Origin: Desulfobacteraceae bacterium RAAP-1
GTDB taxonomy: Bacteria > Desulfobacterota > Desulfobacteria > Desulfobacterales > Desulfatirhabdiaceae
Reading direction: 5' to 3'
Assembly (NCBI GenBank): GCA_001443525.1
Contig: LKPX01000016.1
Span: forward strand, 1-56,216
Length of the DNA stretch: 56,216 nucleotides
The notes under the pieces: model-generated
Seen by the model: the letters and a program-made list of their open reading frames with translations, nothing else
What the model was told of the DNA's origin: nothing
Database searches by the model: none
Program-made: the position numbers and the translations under genes
Shown here: positions 42,584-52,027 of the stretch, in pieces
Layout: every line of letters starts with the position of its first letter
Position numbering within the stretch: the first letter of the stretch is position 1

Positions 42584-45500
42584 ATGAAAGATCAATCCCG
42601 TCTTTCCGAAACGCACAATACCGCCCGGTTTTTTGTGGAAAACCCGCATATCGCATGGATGCTTCTTGCGGCCGTCATGCTGTGGGGTGTTTTCGGCTAT
42701 CTTGAGATGCCGCAACGCAAAGATCCGGATATTCCCATCCGGGTGGCTGCGGTAACCTGTTCATGGCCCGGAATGCCAGCCGACAAGATCGAAAATCTCA
42801 TCACCCGGAAGCTGGAAGACAAAATTGCTGAAAACAACAGAGTAAATCGCATCGAATCTACTACCCGCACCAGCCTGGCGGTGGTGATCATCAAACTCGA
42901 TGACGATGTCAGAAATGTGTCCGATGTCTTTGATGACATCAATCTCAAGCTCATGGCTGTCAAAGGGTTGCCCGCCGGTGCTTCCCCTATCAATTTTATC
43001 AAGGATTTCGGGGATACCGCCACATTGATGCTGACGGTGGCGTCTCCGCCTGAAGATGCGGTTGCTGTGTCCCTGAGAGCCAGACAGGCGGAGGCCGGCA
43101 TCCGGGAACTTCGATCCGGAAAAAACGGCGGGCGGGTCAGTCTCGTCATGGTATATCCGGAATCCATCCCGGAGAAAATCATCCGGCGGAAAGTGAATTC
43201 ATTCTCGACATATCTTGCGAACCGGAATCTGGCGGAAGACTGTCACAGCCGGATCATGGCGGGAATGGCCATACTCGATATGCAGACCGGGCTTACCGAC
43301 GCCCGTATTGAGACTGCGATCGATCGTTTCATCGAAAAAAGCCAGAAAGCTTCGGAATTCAATCCCGATGTATGGCGGCCTGCGCTCGTGCGGGATCCGT
43401 CCGGAACGGTTGATGCTTTATCCCGTGTGGCAGGAAGCAAATTTTCGTACCGGAATCTGGAAGCGTGGACCGATGAGATCATGCGTACCTTTCAGGCGCT
43501 TCCGGAAGTATCCCGCGTCAACCGATGGGGCGTACTGGACGAAGCGGTGTATCTCGAATTTTCTCAGGAACGCCTGGCTGCATATGGCACGGGGCCATCA
43601 CGGTTTCGGGATGTGCTTGCGGCCCGGAATATCCGGCAAAGCGGCGGCATCATGGAAAGTGGCGGGAAAAGCATACTGGTCGATCCCTCCGGAGAAATCG
43701 CCCGTGCCGCCGATCTGGGAAATGTGGCCATGGGATACGCGCCGAACGGCAGCATCGCATATCTGCGCGATATGGTGGACATCGAACCTGGATATGAGAT
43801 GCCGCCTCTCAAGCGCAACTTTCTGATGGAGCGGGACGACAGGGGACAATGGCGCCGAATGCCGGCCATCACACTGGCGGTTACCATGCGAAACGGTGAG
43901 CACATCGCCAGATTTTCCAGAGAGGTGAACAGCACGCTGACGGATCTGAAAAAACGTCTTCCTGCCGATCTGGTCATTGAGCGCACCTCAGATCAACCCG
44001 GACAGGTTGCCGAAAAGGTGAACCTGTTCATGGACAGTTTATATGAAGCGGTGCTGCTGGTGATTCTGGTGGCGTTCATCGGATTTCGCGAGTGGCGATC
44101 GGCGCTGCTGATGGCGTTGTCCATTCCCCTCACTTTAGCGATGACATTTGGCATGATGCAGGTACTCGGCATCGATATTCAGCAGATTTCCCTGTCGTCG
44201 CTCATTTTATCTCTCGGGCTTCTGGTGGATGATCCGGTGGTGGCCAATGATGCCATCAAGCTGGAACTGCGTTCCGGGAAGCCCCCCGATGTGGCGGCGT
44301 GGGTCGGGCCTACCCGGCTGGCCAAACCCATCCTCTATGCGACGCTTACCAATATCGTCGCCTATTTGCCTTATCTGATGTTGCGCGGAGATAAACGGTG
44401 GTTCCTTTTTTCGATGCCGGTTGTCATTGCCTGTTCACTCATTGCCTCACGCATTGTTTCCATGACGTTTATCCCTTTGATCGCCCGATATCTGCTCAGG
44501 CCAGGGCGCAATATCGGAAGGAGCATGGAAGAACTTCGCAGCCGCGGATTCGCCGGATTTTACTACAGGCTGGGCCTTCGGCTGATCGATAACCGCTGGA
44601 AGGTGCTGGCGGCTTCTCTGGTGATAGTAATGCTGGCGTTCGTTTTGAAATCGCAACTGAAAGATCAGTTTTTCCCATACGATCTGTCGCATCTGTCCTA
44701 CGTGGATGTGTGGCTGCCTGAAGATGCGACGGTTTACGCCACAGATAATGCCGCAAAACAGGTGGAGCATATCATCCGGCAGACTGCCGCCGCATACGGC
44801 GCGGCGCATCCGGATAAAAACGGCGAGCCCCGGAAAATTCTCAGCCGCGTTACCAGTTTTGTGGGCGCCGGGGGGCCGCGGTTCTGGTTTTCTGTGGTGC
44901 CCGAACTCAATCAGCCCAATTACGCCCAGGTACTGATCGAGGTTAACGATGTTCACGATACCGAACCTCTCCTGCACCTGCTGCAACCTCGATTTTCTGA
45001 GGCGTTGCCCGGGGTGCGCGCCAACGCCAGACGTCTGGAAAGCGGTCCTCCGGTCGGCATCCCCGTTCAGATTCGTCTGAGCGGAGACGATATTCCAGCG
45101 CTGCGCGCCAACGCCGAAAAGCTCAAGCAGATATTGCGCCATTTGCCCAATACCGAACAGGTGCAGGACAACTGGGGCGCTGAAATTTTCAGGGCGCATC
45201 TCTCTGTGGATCCGGATAAGGCTGCGCTGGCCGGCGTTACCAATCTGGATGTCGCCCGTTCATCCGCCGTGGCCATGAACGGATTTCAAGTCACCAGCCT
45301 GCGTGAGGGACGCCTCGACATTCCCGTCTATGCGCGCATGAGAATGGAAGAGCGCGCCGGCATCGAGAATGTGAAAAATATTTATGTCACCTCAGCGGAC
45401 GGCAGCCGAAAAGTGCCTCTCGGACAGATATCCACCATTACCTGGGGACTCGAAACTGAAAAAATCGTGAGGCGCAACCATTTCCGCACCATAACGGTAT

Positions 45501-46150
45501 CATGCTTTCCCGTGTCCGGCGTGCTTCCTTCCGAAGTCATCGCGATGGCCCAACCGGCATTGAAATCTTTCTCCGCGCAGCTTCCGCCCGGATACCACAT
45601 CGAAATCGGCGGTGAATACGAGGAGCAGGTCAAAGGGTTTAAGGAATTGAGCGTGGTGCTGTTTATTTCTGTATCCGCCATCTATCTGGCGCTGCTCTTT
45701 CAGTTTAAAAACGCCGTTAAACCCCTCATCGTGTTTGCCGCCATTCCCTATGGCATGGCGGGCGCATTCGGCATGCTGTATATCACATCGTCGCCTTTCG
45801 GCTTTATGGCGTTTCTGGGAATTGTCAGCCTCATCGGAGTGATCGTCAGCCATATCATCGTTCTTTTTGACTTCATCGAAGAGCGAAGAAGTGAAGGCGA
45901 CGAGCTGAAAACGGCACTCCTGGATGCGGGTATTATGCGATTGCGGCCGGTCATGATCACTGTCGCCGCCACCGTACTTTCACTGATTCCGCTGGCCATC
46001 CATGGCGGTCCGCTCTGGCAGCCTCTGTGTTTTGCACAGATCGGAGGGCTGACGGTGGCGACATTTGTGACGCTGCTTATGGTACCGGTGTTGTACGCCA
46101 TTGCAGCTCTGGACCTGAAAATTCTGGATGCCGGAACGTCGCCTCGATGA
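42584..46150 (+). CDS. RND efflux pump, inner-membrane transporter (second system)
   Basis: A 1188-aa RND transporter, about 130 residues longer than usual HAE pumps, with the extra length mostly in the first periplasmic loop. The relay region of TM4 is LGLLVDDPVVANDAI, retaining the Asp-Asp pair. Other markers are EMPQRKDPDIPIRVA near the start, SIPLTLAMTFGMM, KDQFFPYDLSHLSYVDV and VFAAIPYGMAGAFGM. The late IVLFDFIEERRSEG and TVAATVLSLIPLAI complete the second half. Substrate unknown. It forms a two-gene operon with the adaptor and might use the outer-membrane factor encoded at 37344-38798. Confidence 0.92.
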   Translation: MKDQSRLSETHNTARFFVENPHIAWMLLAAVMLWGVFGYLEMPQRKDPDIPIRVAAVTCSWPGMPADKIENLITRKLEDKIAENNRVNRIESTTRTSLAVVIIKLDDDVRNVSDVFDDINLKLMAVKGLPAGASPINFIKDFGDTATLMLTVASPPEDAVAVSLRARQAEAGIRELRSGKNGGRVSLVMVYPESIPEKIIRRKVNSFSTYLANRNLAEDCHSRIMAGMAILDMQTGLTDARIETAIDRFIEKSQKASEFNPDVWRPALVRDPSGTVDALSRVAGSKFSYRNLEAWTDEIMRTFQALPEVSRVNRWGVLDEAVYLEFSQERLAAYGTGPSRFRDVLAARNIRQSGGIMESGGKSILVDPSGEIARAADLGNVAMGYAPNGSIAYLRDMVDIEPGYEMPPLKRNFLMERDDRGQWRRMPAITLAVTMRNGEHIARFSREVNSTLTDLKKRLPADLVIERTSDQPGQVAEKVNLFMDSLYEAVLLVILVAFIGFREWRSALLMALSIPLTLAMTFGMMQVLGIDIQQISLSSLILSLGLLVDDPVVANDAIKLELRSGKPPDVAAWVGPTRLAKPILYATLTNIVAYLPYLMLRGDKRWFLFSMPVVIACSLIASRIVSMTFIPLIARYLLRPGRNIGRSMEELRSRGFAGFYYRLGLRLIDNRWKVLAASLVIVMLAFVLKSQLKDQFFPYDLSHLSYVDVWLPEDATVYATDNAAKQVEHIIRQTAAAYGAAHPDKNGEPRKILSRVTSFVGAGGPRFWFSVVPELNQPNYAQVLIEVNDVHDTEPLLHLLQPRFSEALPGVRANARRLESGPPVGIPVQIRLSGDDIPALRANAEKLKQILRHLPNTEQVQDNWGAEIFRAHLSVDPDKAALAGVTNLDVARSSAVAMNGFQVTSLREGRLDIPVYARMRMEERAGIENVKNIYVTSADGSRKVPLGQISTITWGLETEKIVRRNHFRTITVSCFPVSGVLPSEVIAMAQPALKSFSAQLPPGYHIEIGGEYEEQVKGFKELSVVLFISVSAIYLALLFQFKNAVKPLIVFAAIPYGMAGAFGMLYITSSPFGFMAFLGIVSLIGVIVSHIIVLFDFIEERRSEGDELKTALLDAGIMRLRPVMITVAATVLSLIPLAIHGGPLWQPLCFAQIGGLTVATFVTLLMVPVLYAIAALDLKILDAGTSPR

Positions 46151-46179
46151 CGAATGCCGCCCCGAAAAATATCGCTGAT

Positions 46180-46950
46180 TCAGCCCTTGCGCTTGAAGAG
46201 TACAGGCTGCAAGTCGCCGTTTTTATCGGTCTGAGTTCCTTTCAGGGTGGTGCGGGATGCATCCGCTGCCAGTCTGAATCTGTCCAGATGCCATCCGAGC
46301 GAAATGCCCTGTTCCAGAAACCGGTAGTTGAGACCTGTCAATTTGATGTTATCACCCGATATCTCCACGTCCATCGTCTCGTCGATAATGGTGACGACTC
46401 CTGATTTCATATATCGTATGATCATCCGGGAAGGTTGTGTCAATTCCGGGGCGATGATCATGATCGCTTCCCTCAATCTTCCGCACCATTTCCAGGCGCC
46501 TTGCCAGACGCCTGCCAGATCGCTCTCCGGAGCTTGATCCGGATTCTGGACATCCAGTTTCAGAGAACCAGTCATCCGTTGCATCATCCCGGTATAGGCC
46601 GCCGGGTTCCGGAAGTCCATGATGGCTTTTTCCTTCATAAATGATGGCATGTTACAGTCTGAAACATATAGCAGCAGTATCTGAAGGCGTTTTCCGGGGA
46701 TGCCGCCAATACATATCTGTTCAATTTCGTGCAGAATATGTGTGTGTCCCATAAAATCGGGAGAAACCACAGCCGCAAGACAAAGCGATGATTCCATGAG
46801 ATTGATGATGGTTTGAATCAATGAAAATTCCGGCTTGATTTCAGCTTCGTCAAGCCATACTGTAGCGCCTGCCAGAGATAGATCGATTGCCACCTTTCGG
46901 GCAAAGGGCCTGTCTTTTGCGGTATGAACGAGAAAAATGCTTTTTTTCAT
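46180..46950 (-). CDS. TIR-domain protein with unassigned C-terminal domain
   Basis: A 256-aa protein. Residues 1-130 form a bacterial TIR domain: IFLVHTAKDRPFARKVAIDL, AGATVWLDEAEIKPEFSL, then LAAVVSPDFMGHTHILHEIE, where the glutamate of HEIE sits where TIR NADases carry the catalytic Glu. Bacterial TIR proteins act as NAD-cleaving or signal-making effectors, often in phage defence. Residues about 145-256 (DLAGVWQGAWKWCGRL, DVEISGDNIKLTGLNY, GWHLDRFRLAAD) look like a small beta-rich, lipocalin-like domain that I cannot assign. The start at 46950 (MKKSIFLVH) avoids the 46995 extension, which would abut the divergent larE gene. Confidence 0.8.
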   Translation of the reverse strand: MKKSIFLVHTAKDRPFARKVAIDLSLAGATVWLDEAEIKPEFSLIQTIINLMESSLCLAAVVSPDFMGHTHILHEIEQICIGGIPGKRLQILLLYVSDCNMPSFMKEKAIMDFRNPAAYTGMMQRMTGSLKLDVQNPDQAPESDLAGVWQGAWKWCGRLREAIMIIAPELTQPSRMIIRYMKSGVVTIIDETMDVEISGDNIKLTGLNYRFLEQGISLGWHLDRFRLAADASRTTLKGTQTDKNGDLQPVLFKRKG

Positions 46951-47014
46951 GATGTTGACCCTAAAATAAAGTCGGAATCGCACAAACGATATCAAGTTGA
47001 AGAGAGAACCAGCG

Positions 47015-47893
47015 ATGAAACTTACTGAAAATCTGACGGATACGTCCTATAACCTTTTGAAACATATTCTGAAAGACATGCAGCGGGTTGCTGTCGCCTA
47101 TTCCGGAGGCGTTGACAGCACACTTCTGCTGCATGCCGCATCCGAAGCGCTGGGGAATGCGGCAATAGCCATCACCGCACTGTCTGCCACCACTCCGCGG
47201 CAGGAATACAGTGACGCCGCAGCGTTCACTCGAAATGCCGGTATCCGGCATATTGTTGTTGAAACCCATGAACTGAGTATTCCTGAATTCATTCAGAACC
47301 CGCCCGACCGGTGTTATGTCTGTAAAAAGCACCGCTATGCCGCGCTCATCACCGAAGCATGTCAGCAAGGATACGCCATCATCGCCGATGGTGAAAACCT
47401 CGACGATGCCAATGATTACCGGCCCGGAAGCCGGGCAGCGCGGGAACTGGGTGTTTACAGCCCGCTTCGCGATGCGGGCTTTACTAAAAAACACATCCGG
47501 AGAATTTCCGAGATGCTGGGGCTTTACACCTGGAACAAGCCCGCTTTGGCTTGTCTGGCATCACGAATTCCCTTCCGCAGCCCCATCACCCCCGAAAAAC
47601 TCATGCAGATCGACGCAGCGGAAACTTTCCTTCGCGGGCTGGGATTGTCCGGCCAGATCCGGGTTCGACATTTCGGAGATACCGCCCGTATCGAAGTGGA
47701 TGTCGCAGATATCGTTCAAATGATCGATGCCGACATTCGCAACCGAACCGTCCATTTTTTCAAAGAACACGGTTTCACACACGTGCTTCTGGATATGGAA
47801 GGATATCAAATGGGCAAACTGAATTCCTTGTCTTCCCGCAATGATGACTATGTGCAAAAGCCTGACGACAGTTCAGCAACGATCTGCGGTTAA
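47015..47893 (+). CDS. larE: ATP-dependent sacrificial sulfur transferase LarE
   Basis: LarE (292 aa) adenylates and thiolates the pyridinium carboxylate precursor of the nickel-pincer nucleotide cofactor, giving up its own cysteine sulfur in characterised members. The PP-loop AVAYSGGVDSTLL (residues 26-38), the pair CYVC (Cys100, Cys103) and Cys180 in KPALACLASRIPF (the sacrificial-cysteine position) are all present. Related LarE proteins with three cysteines bind a 4Fe-4S cluster and act catalytically, which may apply here. The ATG at 47015 is chosen over a TTG at 46997. No larB, larC or larA is in the window. Confidence 0.9.
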   Translation: MKLTENLTDTSYNLLKHILKDMQRVAVAYSGGVDSTLLLHAASEALGNAAIAITALSATTPRQEYSDAAAFTRNAGIRHIVVETHELSIPEFIQNPPDRCYVCKKHRYAALITEACQQGYAIIADGENLDDANDYRPGSRAARELGVYSPLRDAGFTKKHIRRISEMLGLYTWNKPALACLASRIPFRSPITPEKLMQIDAAETFLRGLGLSGQIRVRHFGDTARIEVDVADIVQMIDADIRNRTVHFFKEHGFTHVLLDMEGYQMGKLNSLSSRNDDYVQKPDDSSATICG

Positions 47894-47992
47894 AATGGAT
47901 TTGAAATCAGGCTGCATTTGCGACAGGCTCTGCATGAATATCCGATATATTTTTCATTATTCGTTATATTCCAAAATGTCAAACAAAGTCTT

Positions 47993-48146
47993 GATGGCTT
48001 CGTAAAAAATCGAATTTCGGACGACTTCGTAAAATGTTCGCAGGCAAGGCGTGCAAATCCGCAAGGAATGAAGCGTACTTTTGTCGTACGCTGCAATGAC
48101 GAAGGATGCGGCGCAACGCGGCATGCGGACTTTTTACGAAGTCGTC
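47993..48146. repeat. Dispersed ~150-bp element, copy C (inverted relative to A and B)
   Basis: Starts GATGGCTTCGTAAAA, then GACGACTTCGTAAAATG at 48020, a core with GAAGGATGCGGCGCAACGC, and ends TTTTTACGAAGTCGTC. It is the reverse complement of copies A and B, with small differences. It lies in the 722-base gap between larE and sdhC, which holds no gene. The remainder (48147-48615) is strongly A/T-rich. Confidence 0.8.
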
Positions 48147-48204
48147 AAGTCTTGAAAATGGAAAGATCGGCTGTTTCCTGTGAAGCATCTCCGGAAATTT
48201 CCAC

Positions 48205-48233
48205 TTGACATGACAGTCTCATTCATATATCAG
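48205..48233 (+). promoter_or_regulatory. Candidate promoter region upstream of sdhC
   Basis: TTGACA (48205-48210) is followed by the AT-rich CATATATCAG. Spacing to the best TATATC is only 15 bases, so the match is imperfect. It would give a leader of nearly 380 bases before sdhC. The rest of the gap to 48615 is A/T-rich and I see no structured riboswitch in it. Confidence 0.25.
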
Positions 48234-48615
48234 AAAACGAAACAATGTTTCGAATATTTTATATGACGTAGCGTGAAACCCGAAAAATATAAAAAATATC
48301 TGTTTAATATCAGATTGTTATATTTATGATTTATGAGAACATCATTTTTATCGGTATGGCGTATAAAATTAAGAAGCAATAATTATTTTATAATTTTATA
48401 TAAAATTCAAAGTGTTATTTGTTTAATAACTTGCCGTTTCGCTGATAAAAATTTCATTCTGGTAACAAGGTTATTAAATCGTATGGCAGAGGTAAGTTCC
48501 TGATCGTTTCTATGTCTGTCATTCGATATTCAGGCGGGCGCCGCCACGTGGTATTTATACGACATGCAGAGCATTTGATTAAATTATCATTATCTATTAA
48601 TTTCAGGAGGTAAAG

Positions 48616-49257
48616 ATGAGCTGGTTTGTCAACACACTGGGGTCATCCATCGGTAAGAAGCTGATGATGGCAATTTCGGGCTTGAGTTTCTGCGGATTTC
48701 TGGTGGCGCACCTGGCTGGAAATCTCTTCATTTATGGAGGCAGAGATGCATTCAATTCTTACGCGACACACCTGCATTCTCTGGGCCCGCTGGTGACCAT
48801 TGCGGAGCTTGGTCTGCTGACACTGGCTCTCATCCATGTTCTGACGGGTGCGACCTTGTTCTATGAAAATCTTCAGTCCAGGCCTCAACGCTATGCCGTC
48901 AACAAGTCTGCGGGCGGCAGAACCATCGGATCCGCCACCATGCCTTATACAGGAGCGTTTCTGCTGCTGTTTGTGATTTTTCATCTCCTGAATTTCCATT
49001 TTGTGGACAAAACCCACATCACTATTTTTGACATCGTATCCAAATCATTTTCACATCCGGCGTATGTTGTTTTCTACGTTCTGGCCATGATCATCGCCGG
49101 CCTTCACGTCAGTCACGGGCTGTGGAGCGCCTTCCAGACACTGGGGGCCAACCACCCAAAATACATGCCGATAATCATGATGCTCAGTCTTGTCTTCAGT
49201 CTGATCGTGGGAATCGGATTTGGATTTCTTCCCATCTATATTTCGCTGATTGCTTAA
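48616..49257 (+). CDS. sdhC: Succinate dehydrogenase/fumarate reductase cytochrome b subunit (type B)
   Basis: A 213-aa integral membrane diheme cytochrome b of the SdhC b558/FrdC type, which exchanges electrons with menaquinone. Five hydrophobic helices are visible. Candidate heme-ligand histidines lie in FLVAHLAGNLFIYGG, LALIHVLTGATL, FVIFHLLNFHFV and IIAGLHVSHGLW. The opening SSIGKKLMMAISGLSFCGF is typical of this family. TCAGGAGGTAAAG gives a strong ribosome-binding site. A single membrane subunit plus A and B matches the type-B complexes of delta- and epsilonproteobacteria. Confidence 0.93.
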   Translation: MSWFVNTLGSSIGKKLMMAISGLSFCGFLVAHLAGNLFIYGGRDAFNSYATHLHSLGPLVTIAELGLLTLALIHVLTGATLFYENLQSRPQRYAVNKSAGGRTIGSATMPYTGAFLLLFVIFHLLNFHFVDKTHITIFDIVSKSFSHPAYVVFYVLAMIIAGLHVSHGLWSAFQTLGANHPKYMPIIMMLSLVFSLIVGIGFGFLPIYISLIA

Positions 49258-49275
49258 CAACACAAGGAGATTACC

Positions 49276-51189
49276 ATGCATCTGGACGCAAAAATTCCCG
49301 GCGGGCCGCTTGCGGAAAAATGGGACAGACATAAATTTGAACTCAAGCTCATCAATCCCGCCAATAAGCGAAAATTTGAAATCATTGTCGTTGGAACCGG
49401 GCTTGCCGGCGGTTCGGCAGCCGCATCTCTGGCGGAACTGGGCTATAATGTTAAAAGCTACTGCATTCAGGATACACCGCGCCGCGCACACAGCATTGCG
49501 GCTCAGGGCGGTATCAATGCTTCTAAAAACTATCAGAATGATGCTGACAGTGACCGGCGGCTTTTTTATGACACGATCAAGGGCGGCGATTTCAGGGCCA
49601 GAGAGGCCAATGTCTATCGTCTGGCCCAGGTCAGCGGCAATATCATCGATCAGTGCGTGGCGCAGGGCGTTCCATTCGCCCGTGAGTACGGAGGCCTCTT
49701 AGCCAACCGCAGCTTTGGCGGCGCGCAGGTATCCCGGACATTTTATGCCAGAGGTCAGACCGGTCAGCAGTTGCTTTTGGGGGCATACAGCGCTCTGAGC
49801 CGTCAGATCGCCGCCGGAAAGGTACAAATGTTTACTCGGAGGGAAATGGTGGATCTGGTGCTGGTCAATGGCCAGGCCAGGGGTATTGTGGTGCGGAATC
49901 TGATCACCGGAGATATCGAAACCCATACAGGCGATGCGGTGGTGCTGTGTACAGGCGGATACGCCAATGTCTTTTTTCTTTCCACCAACGCAATGGCCTG
50001 CAATGTGACGGCTTCCTACAGGGCGTACATGAAGGGCGCCATGTTTGCCAATCCCTGTTTTACCCAGATTCATCCCACCTGCATTCCGGTCCACGGAACC
50101 TATCAGTCCAAATTGACACTGATGAGTGAAAGCCTGAGAAATGACGGTCGGGTGTGGGTTCCCAAAAACGCTGGCGATAAACGTTCTCCGGATCAGATTC
50201 CGGAAACGGAACGTGATTATTTTCTCGAACGCAAATATCCCAGCTTCGGCAATCTGGTTCCCAGAGATGTCGCCTCCCGTAATGCCAAGGAACAGTGCGA
50301 TCAGGGAAAAGGCGTCGGTGAAACAGGGCTTGCGGTCTATCTGGACTTCAGAGATGCCATCAACCGGGACGGCAAGGATGTGATCGCCCAGAAATACGGC
50401 AATCTCTTTCAGATGTATGAAAAAATCACAGCGGACAATCCCTATGAAAAACCGATGATGATCTATCCCGCGGTTCATTATACGATGGGGGGGCTGTGGG
50501 TGGATTACAATCTGATGAGCACCATTCCAGGGCTGTTTGTTCTGGGAGAAGCCAACTTCTCGGATCACGGCGCCAACCGCCTGGGCGCCAGTGCGCTGAT
50601 GCAGGGCCTTGCTGATGGGTATTTCGTGATTCCCTACACCATCGGCGGATATTTTGCCGGCGCCAAACTTCCTAAAGTGAGTGCCGACCAGACCGAATTC
50701 ACGATTGCCGCCAAAGAAGCGGATATCCGGACCAAGCGCCTGCTGTCCATCAACGGCAAGCGCACGGTGGATGATATTCATCGGGAACTCGGCAATATCC
50801 TGTGGAATTATTGCGGCATGGCCAGAAACGATGCCGGACTGACCAAAGCCAGAACACTGATTCAGTCGCTTCGCAGCGAATTCTGGGAAAATGTCCGGGT
50901 TCCGGGATCGGATAAGGACATCAATCAGAGTCTCGAACGCGCAGGCCGGGTGGCCGATTTCCTGGAGTTCAGTGAATTGATGGTTGTTGATGCGCTGACA
51001 CGTCGGGAATCCTGCGGCGGCCATTTCAACGAAGCATTTCAGACCGAAGAAAACGAAGCCCGGCGGGATGATGAGAATTTCTGCCATGTTGCGGCCTGGG
51101 AATATGCCGGGGAAGGCAAAGACCCTGTGTTCCATAAAGAGCCGCTGGTTTTTGAAAACGTCAAATTAACACAAAGGAGTTACAAGTGA
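49276..51189 (+). CDS. sdhA: Succinate dehydrogenase/fumarate reductase flavoprotein subunit
   Basis: The 637-aa catalytic subunit interconverts succinate and fumarate. The FAD-binding [17 protein letters not shown] is at about residues 40-56. The covalent flavin site is [11 protein letters not shown], with His72. The active-site region [11 protein letters not shown] and the capping [12 protein letters not shown] follow, and the late [21 protein letters not shown] binds FAD. AAGGAG lies before the ATG. Its stop overlaps the GTG start of the iron-sulfur subunit gene. The direction of catalysis in vivo depends on metabolism and cannot be told from sequence. Confidence 0.96.
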   Translation: MHLDAKIPGGPLAEKWDRHKFELKLINPANKRKFEIIVVGTGLAGGSAAASLAELGYNVKSYCIQDTPRRAHSIAAQGGINASKNYQNDADSDRRLFYDTIKGGDFRAREANVYRLAQVSGNIIDQCVAQGVPFAREYGGLLANRSFGGAQVSRTFYARGQTGQQLLLGAYSALSRQIAAGKVQMFTRREMVDLVLVNGQARGIVVRNLITGDIETHTGDAVVLCTGGYANVFFLSTNAMACNVTASYRAYMKGAMFANPCFTQIHPTCIPVHGTYQSKLTLMSESLRNDGRVWVPKNAGDKRSPDQIPETERDYFLERKYPSFGNLVPRDVASRNAKEQCDQGKGVGETGLAVYLDFRDAINRDGKDVIAQKYGNLFQMYEKITADNPYEKPMMIYPAVHYTMGGLWVDYNLMSTIPGLFVLGEANFSDHGANRLGASALMQGLADGYFVIPYTIGGYFAGAKLPKVSADQTEFTIAAKEADIRTKRLLSINGKRTVDDIHRELGNILWNYCGMARNDAGLTKARTLIQSLRSEFWENVRVPGSDKDINQSLERAGRVADFLEFSELMVVDALTRRESCGGHFNEAFQTEENEARRDDENFCHVAAWEYAGEGKDPVFHKEPLVFENVKLTQRSYK

Positions 51190-51950
51190 CAAAAACCATC
51201 AATTTAACACTGAAGGTGTGGCGGCAACCTTCCACAGAAAGCAAGGGCGGTTTCGAGACCTACCACGCCAGCGATATTTCAACTGATATGTCATTTTTGG
51301 AAATGTTGGACGTCGTCAATGAAAAACTCACCATGGACGGCAAGGAGCCGATCGCTTTTGACCATGACTGTCGGGAAGGCATTTGCGGCCAGTGTGGTTC
51401 CGTGGTGAACGGAAGGGCCCACGGTCCGGAAAAAGGCACGACGCTGTGTCAGCTTCACATGCGGCATTTCAGTGATGGCGATACGATCGCCATTGAACCA
51501 TTTCGGGCCAGAGCTTTTAAGGTCTTGAAAGATCTGATGGTCGATAGAAGCGCTTTAGACAAAGTGATCCAGGCTGGCGGTTATGTTTCTGTCAATACCG
51601 GCGGAACTCCGGACGCCAACGCTATTCCAATTTCCAAGGAAATTGCGGATAAGGCGATGGATGCGGCGGCCTGTATCGGGTGCGGCGCCTGTGTGGCCGC
51701 CTGTCCCAACGCATCGGCCATGCTGTTTGTCAGTGCCAAGGTCTCTCAGCTTGCGTTGCTGCCTCAGGGCAGGCCGGAAGCCGCTCGGCGGGTGACAGCC
51801 ATGGTGCGGACGATGGACAGGATGGGTTTTGGCAATTGCTCCAATGAGCGGGAATGTGAGGCCGAGTGTCCTAAGGAAATTTCCATCACCAACATCGCCC
51901 GGATGAATCGGGAGTTTTTTAAAGCCGGATTTTTCTCGGCCGTTAAATAA
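51186..51950 (+). CDS. sdhB: Succinate dehydrogenase/fumarate reductase iron-sulfur subunit
   Basis: The 254-aa subunit carries three clusters: a plant-type 2Fe-2S ([10 protein letters not shown] and a later TLCQLHM), a 4Fe-4S ([12 protein letters not shown]) and a 3Fe-4S-type group ([16 protein letters not shown]). The start is GTG at 51186, overlapping the sdhA stop (GTGA), with AAAGGAG about 8 bases upstream. ATG starts are absent in this position. It ends the sdhCAB operon, and a hairpin follows. Confidence 0.96.
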   Translation: MTKTINLTLKVWRQPSTESKGGFETYHASDISTDMSFLEMLDVVNEKLTMDGKEPIAFDHDCREGICGQCGSVVNGRAHGPEKGTTLCQLHMRHFSDGDTIAIEPFRARAFKVLKDLMVDRSALDKVIQAGGYVSVNTGGTPDANAIPISKEIADKAMDAAACIGCGACVAACPNASAMLFVSAKVSQLALLPQGRPEAARRVTAMVRTMDRMGFGNCSNERECEAECPKEISITNIARMNREFFKAGFFSAVK

Positions 51951-51962
51951 AATAACATGTCG

Positions 51963-52009
51963 AGGGAGTTGGAATTATAGATACGCTGAACATCTTTTTC
52001 CAACTCCCT
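51963..52009. terminator. Terminator hairpin between sdhB and hisG
   Basis: AGGGAGTTGGAA (51963-51974) and TTCCAACTCCCT (51998-52009) form a perfect 12-bp stem with a 23-base loop, in the gap between convergent genes. No strong T-run flanks it, so it may be a stem that stops both transcripts less efficiently or protects 3' ends. Confidence 0.65.
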
Positions 52010-52027
52010 GAACGATCTAAAAAACAA

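Noticed and set aside
46951-46995. Upstream extension of the TIR gene (MISFVRFRLYFRVNI)
   Set aside because: It would abut the divergent larE start and lacks family character. The internal MKKSIFLVH is the usual TIR beginning.
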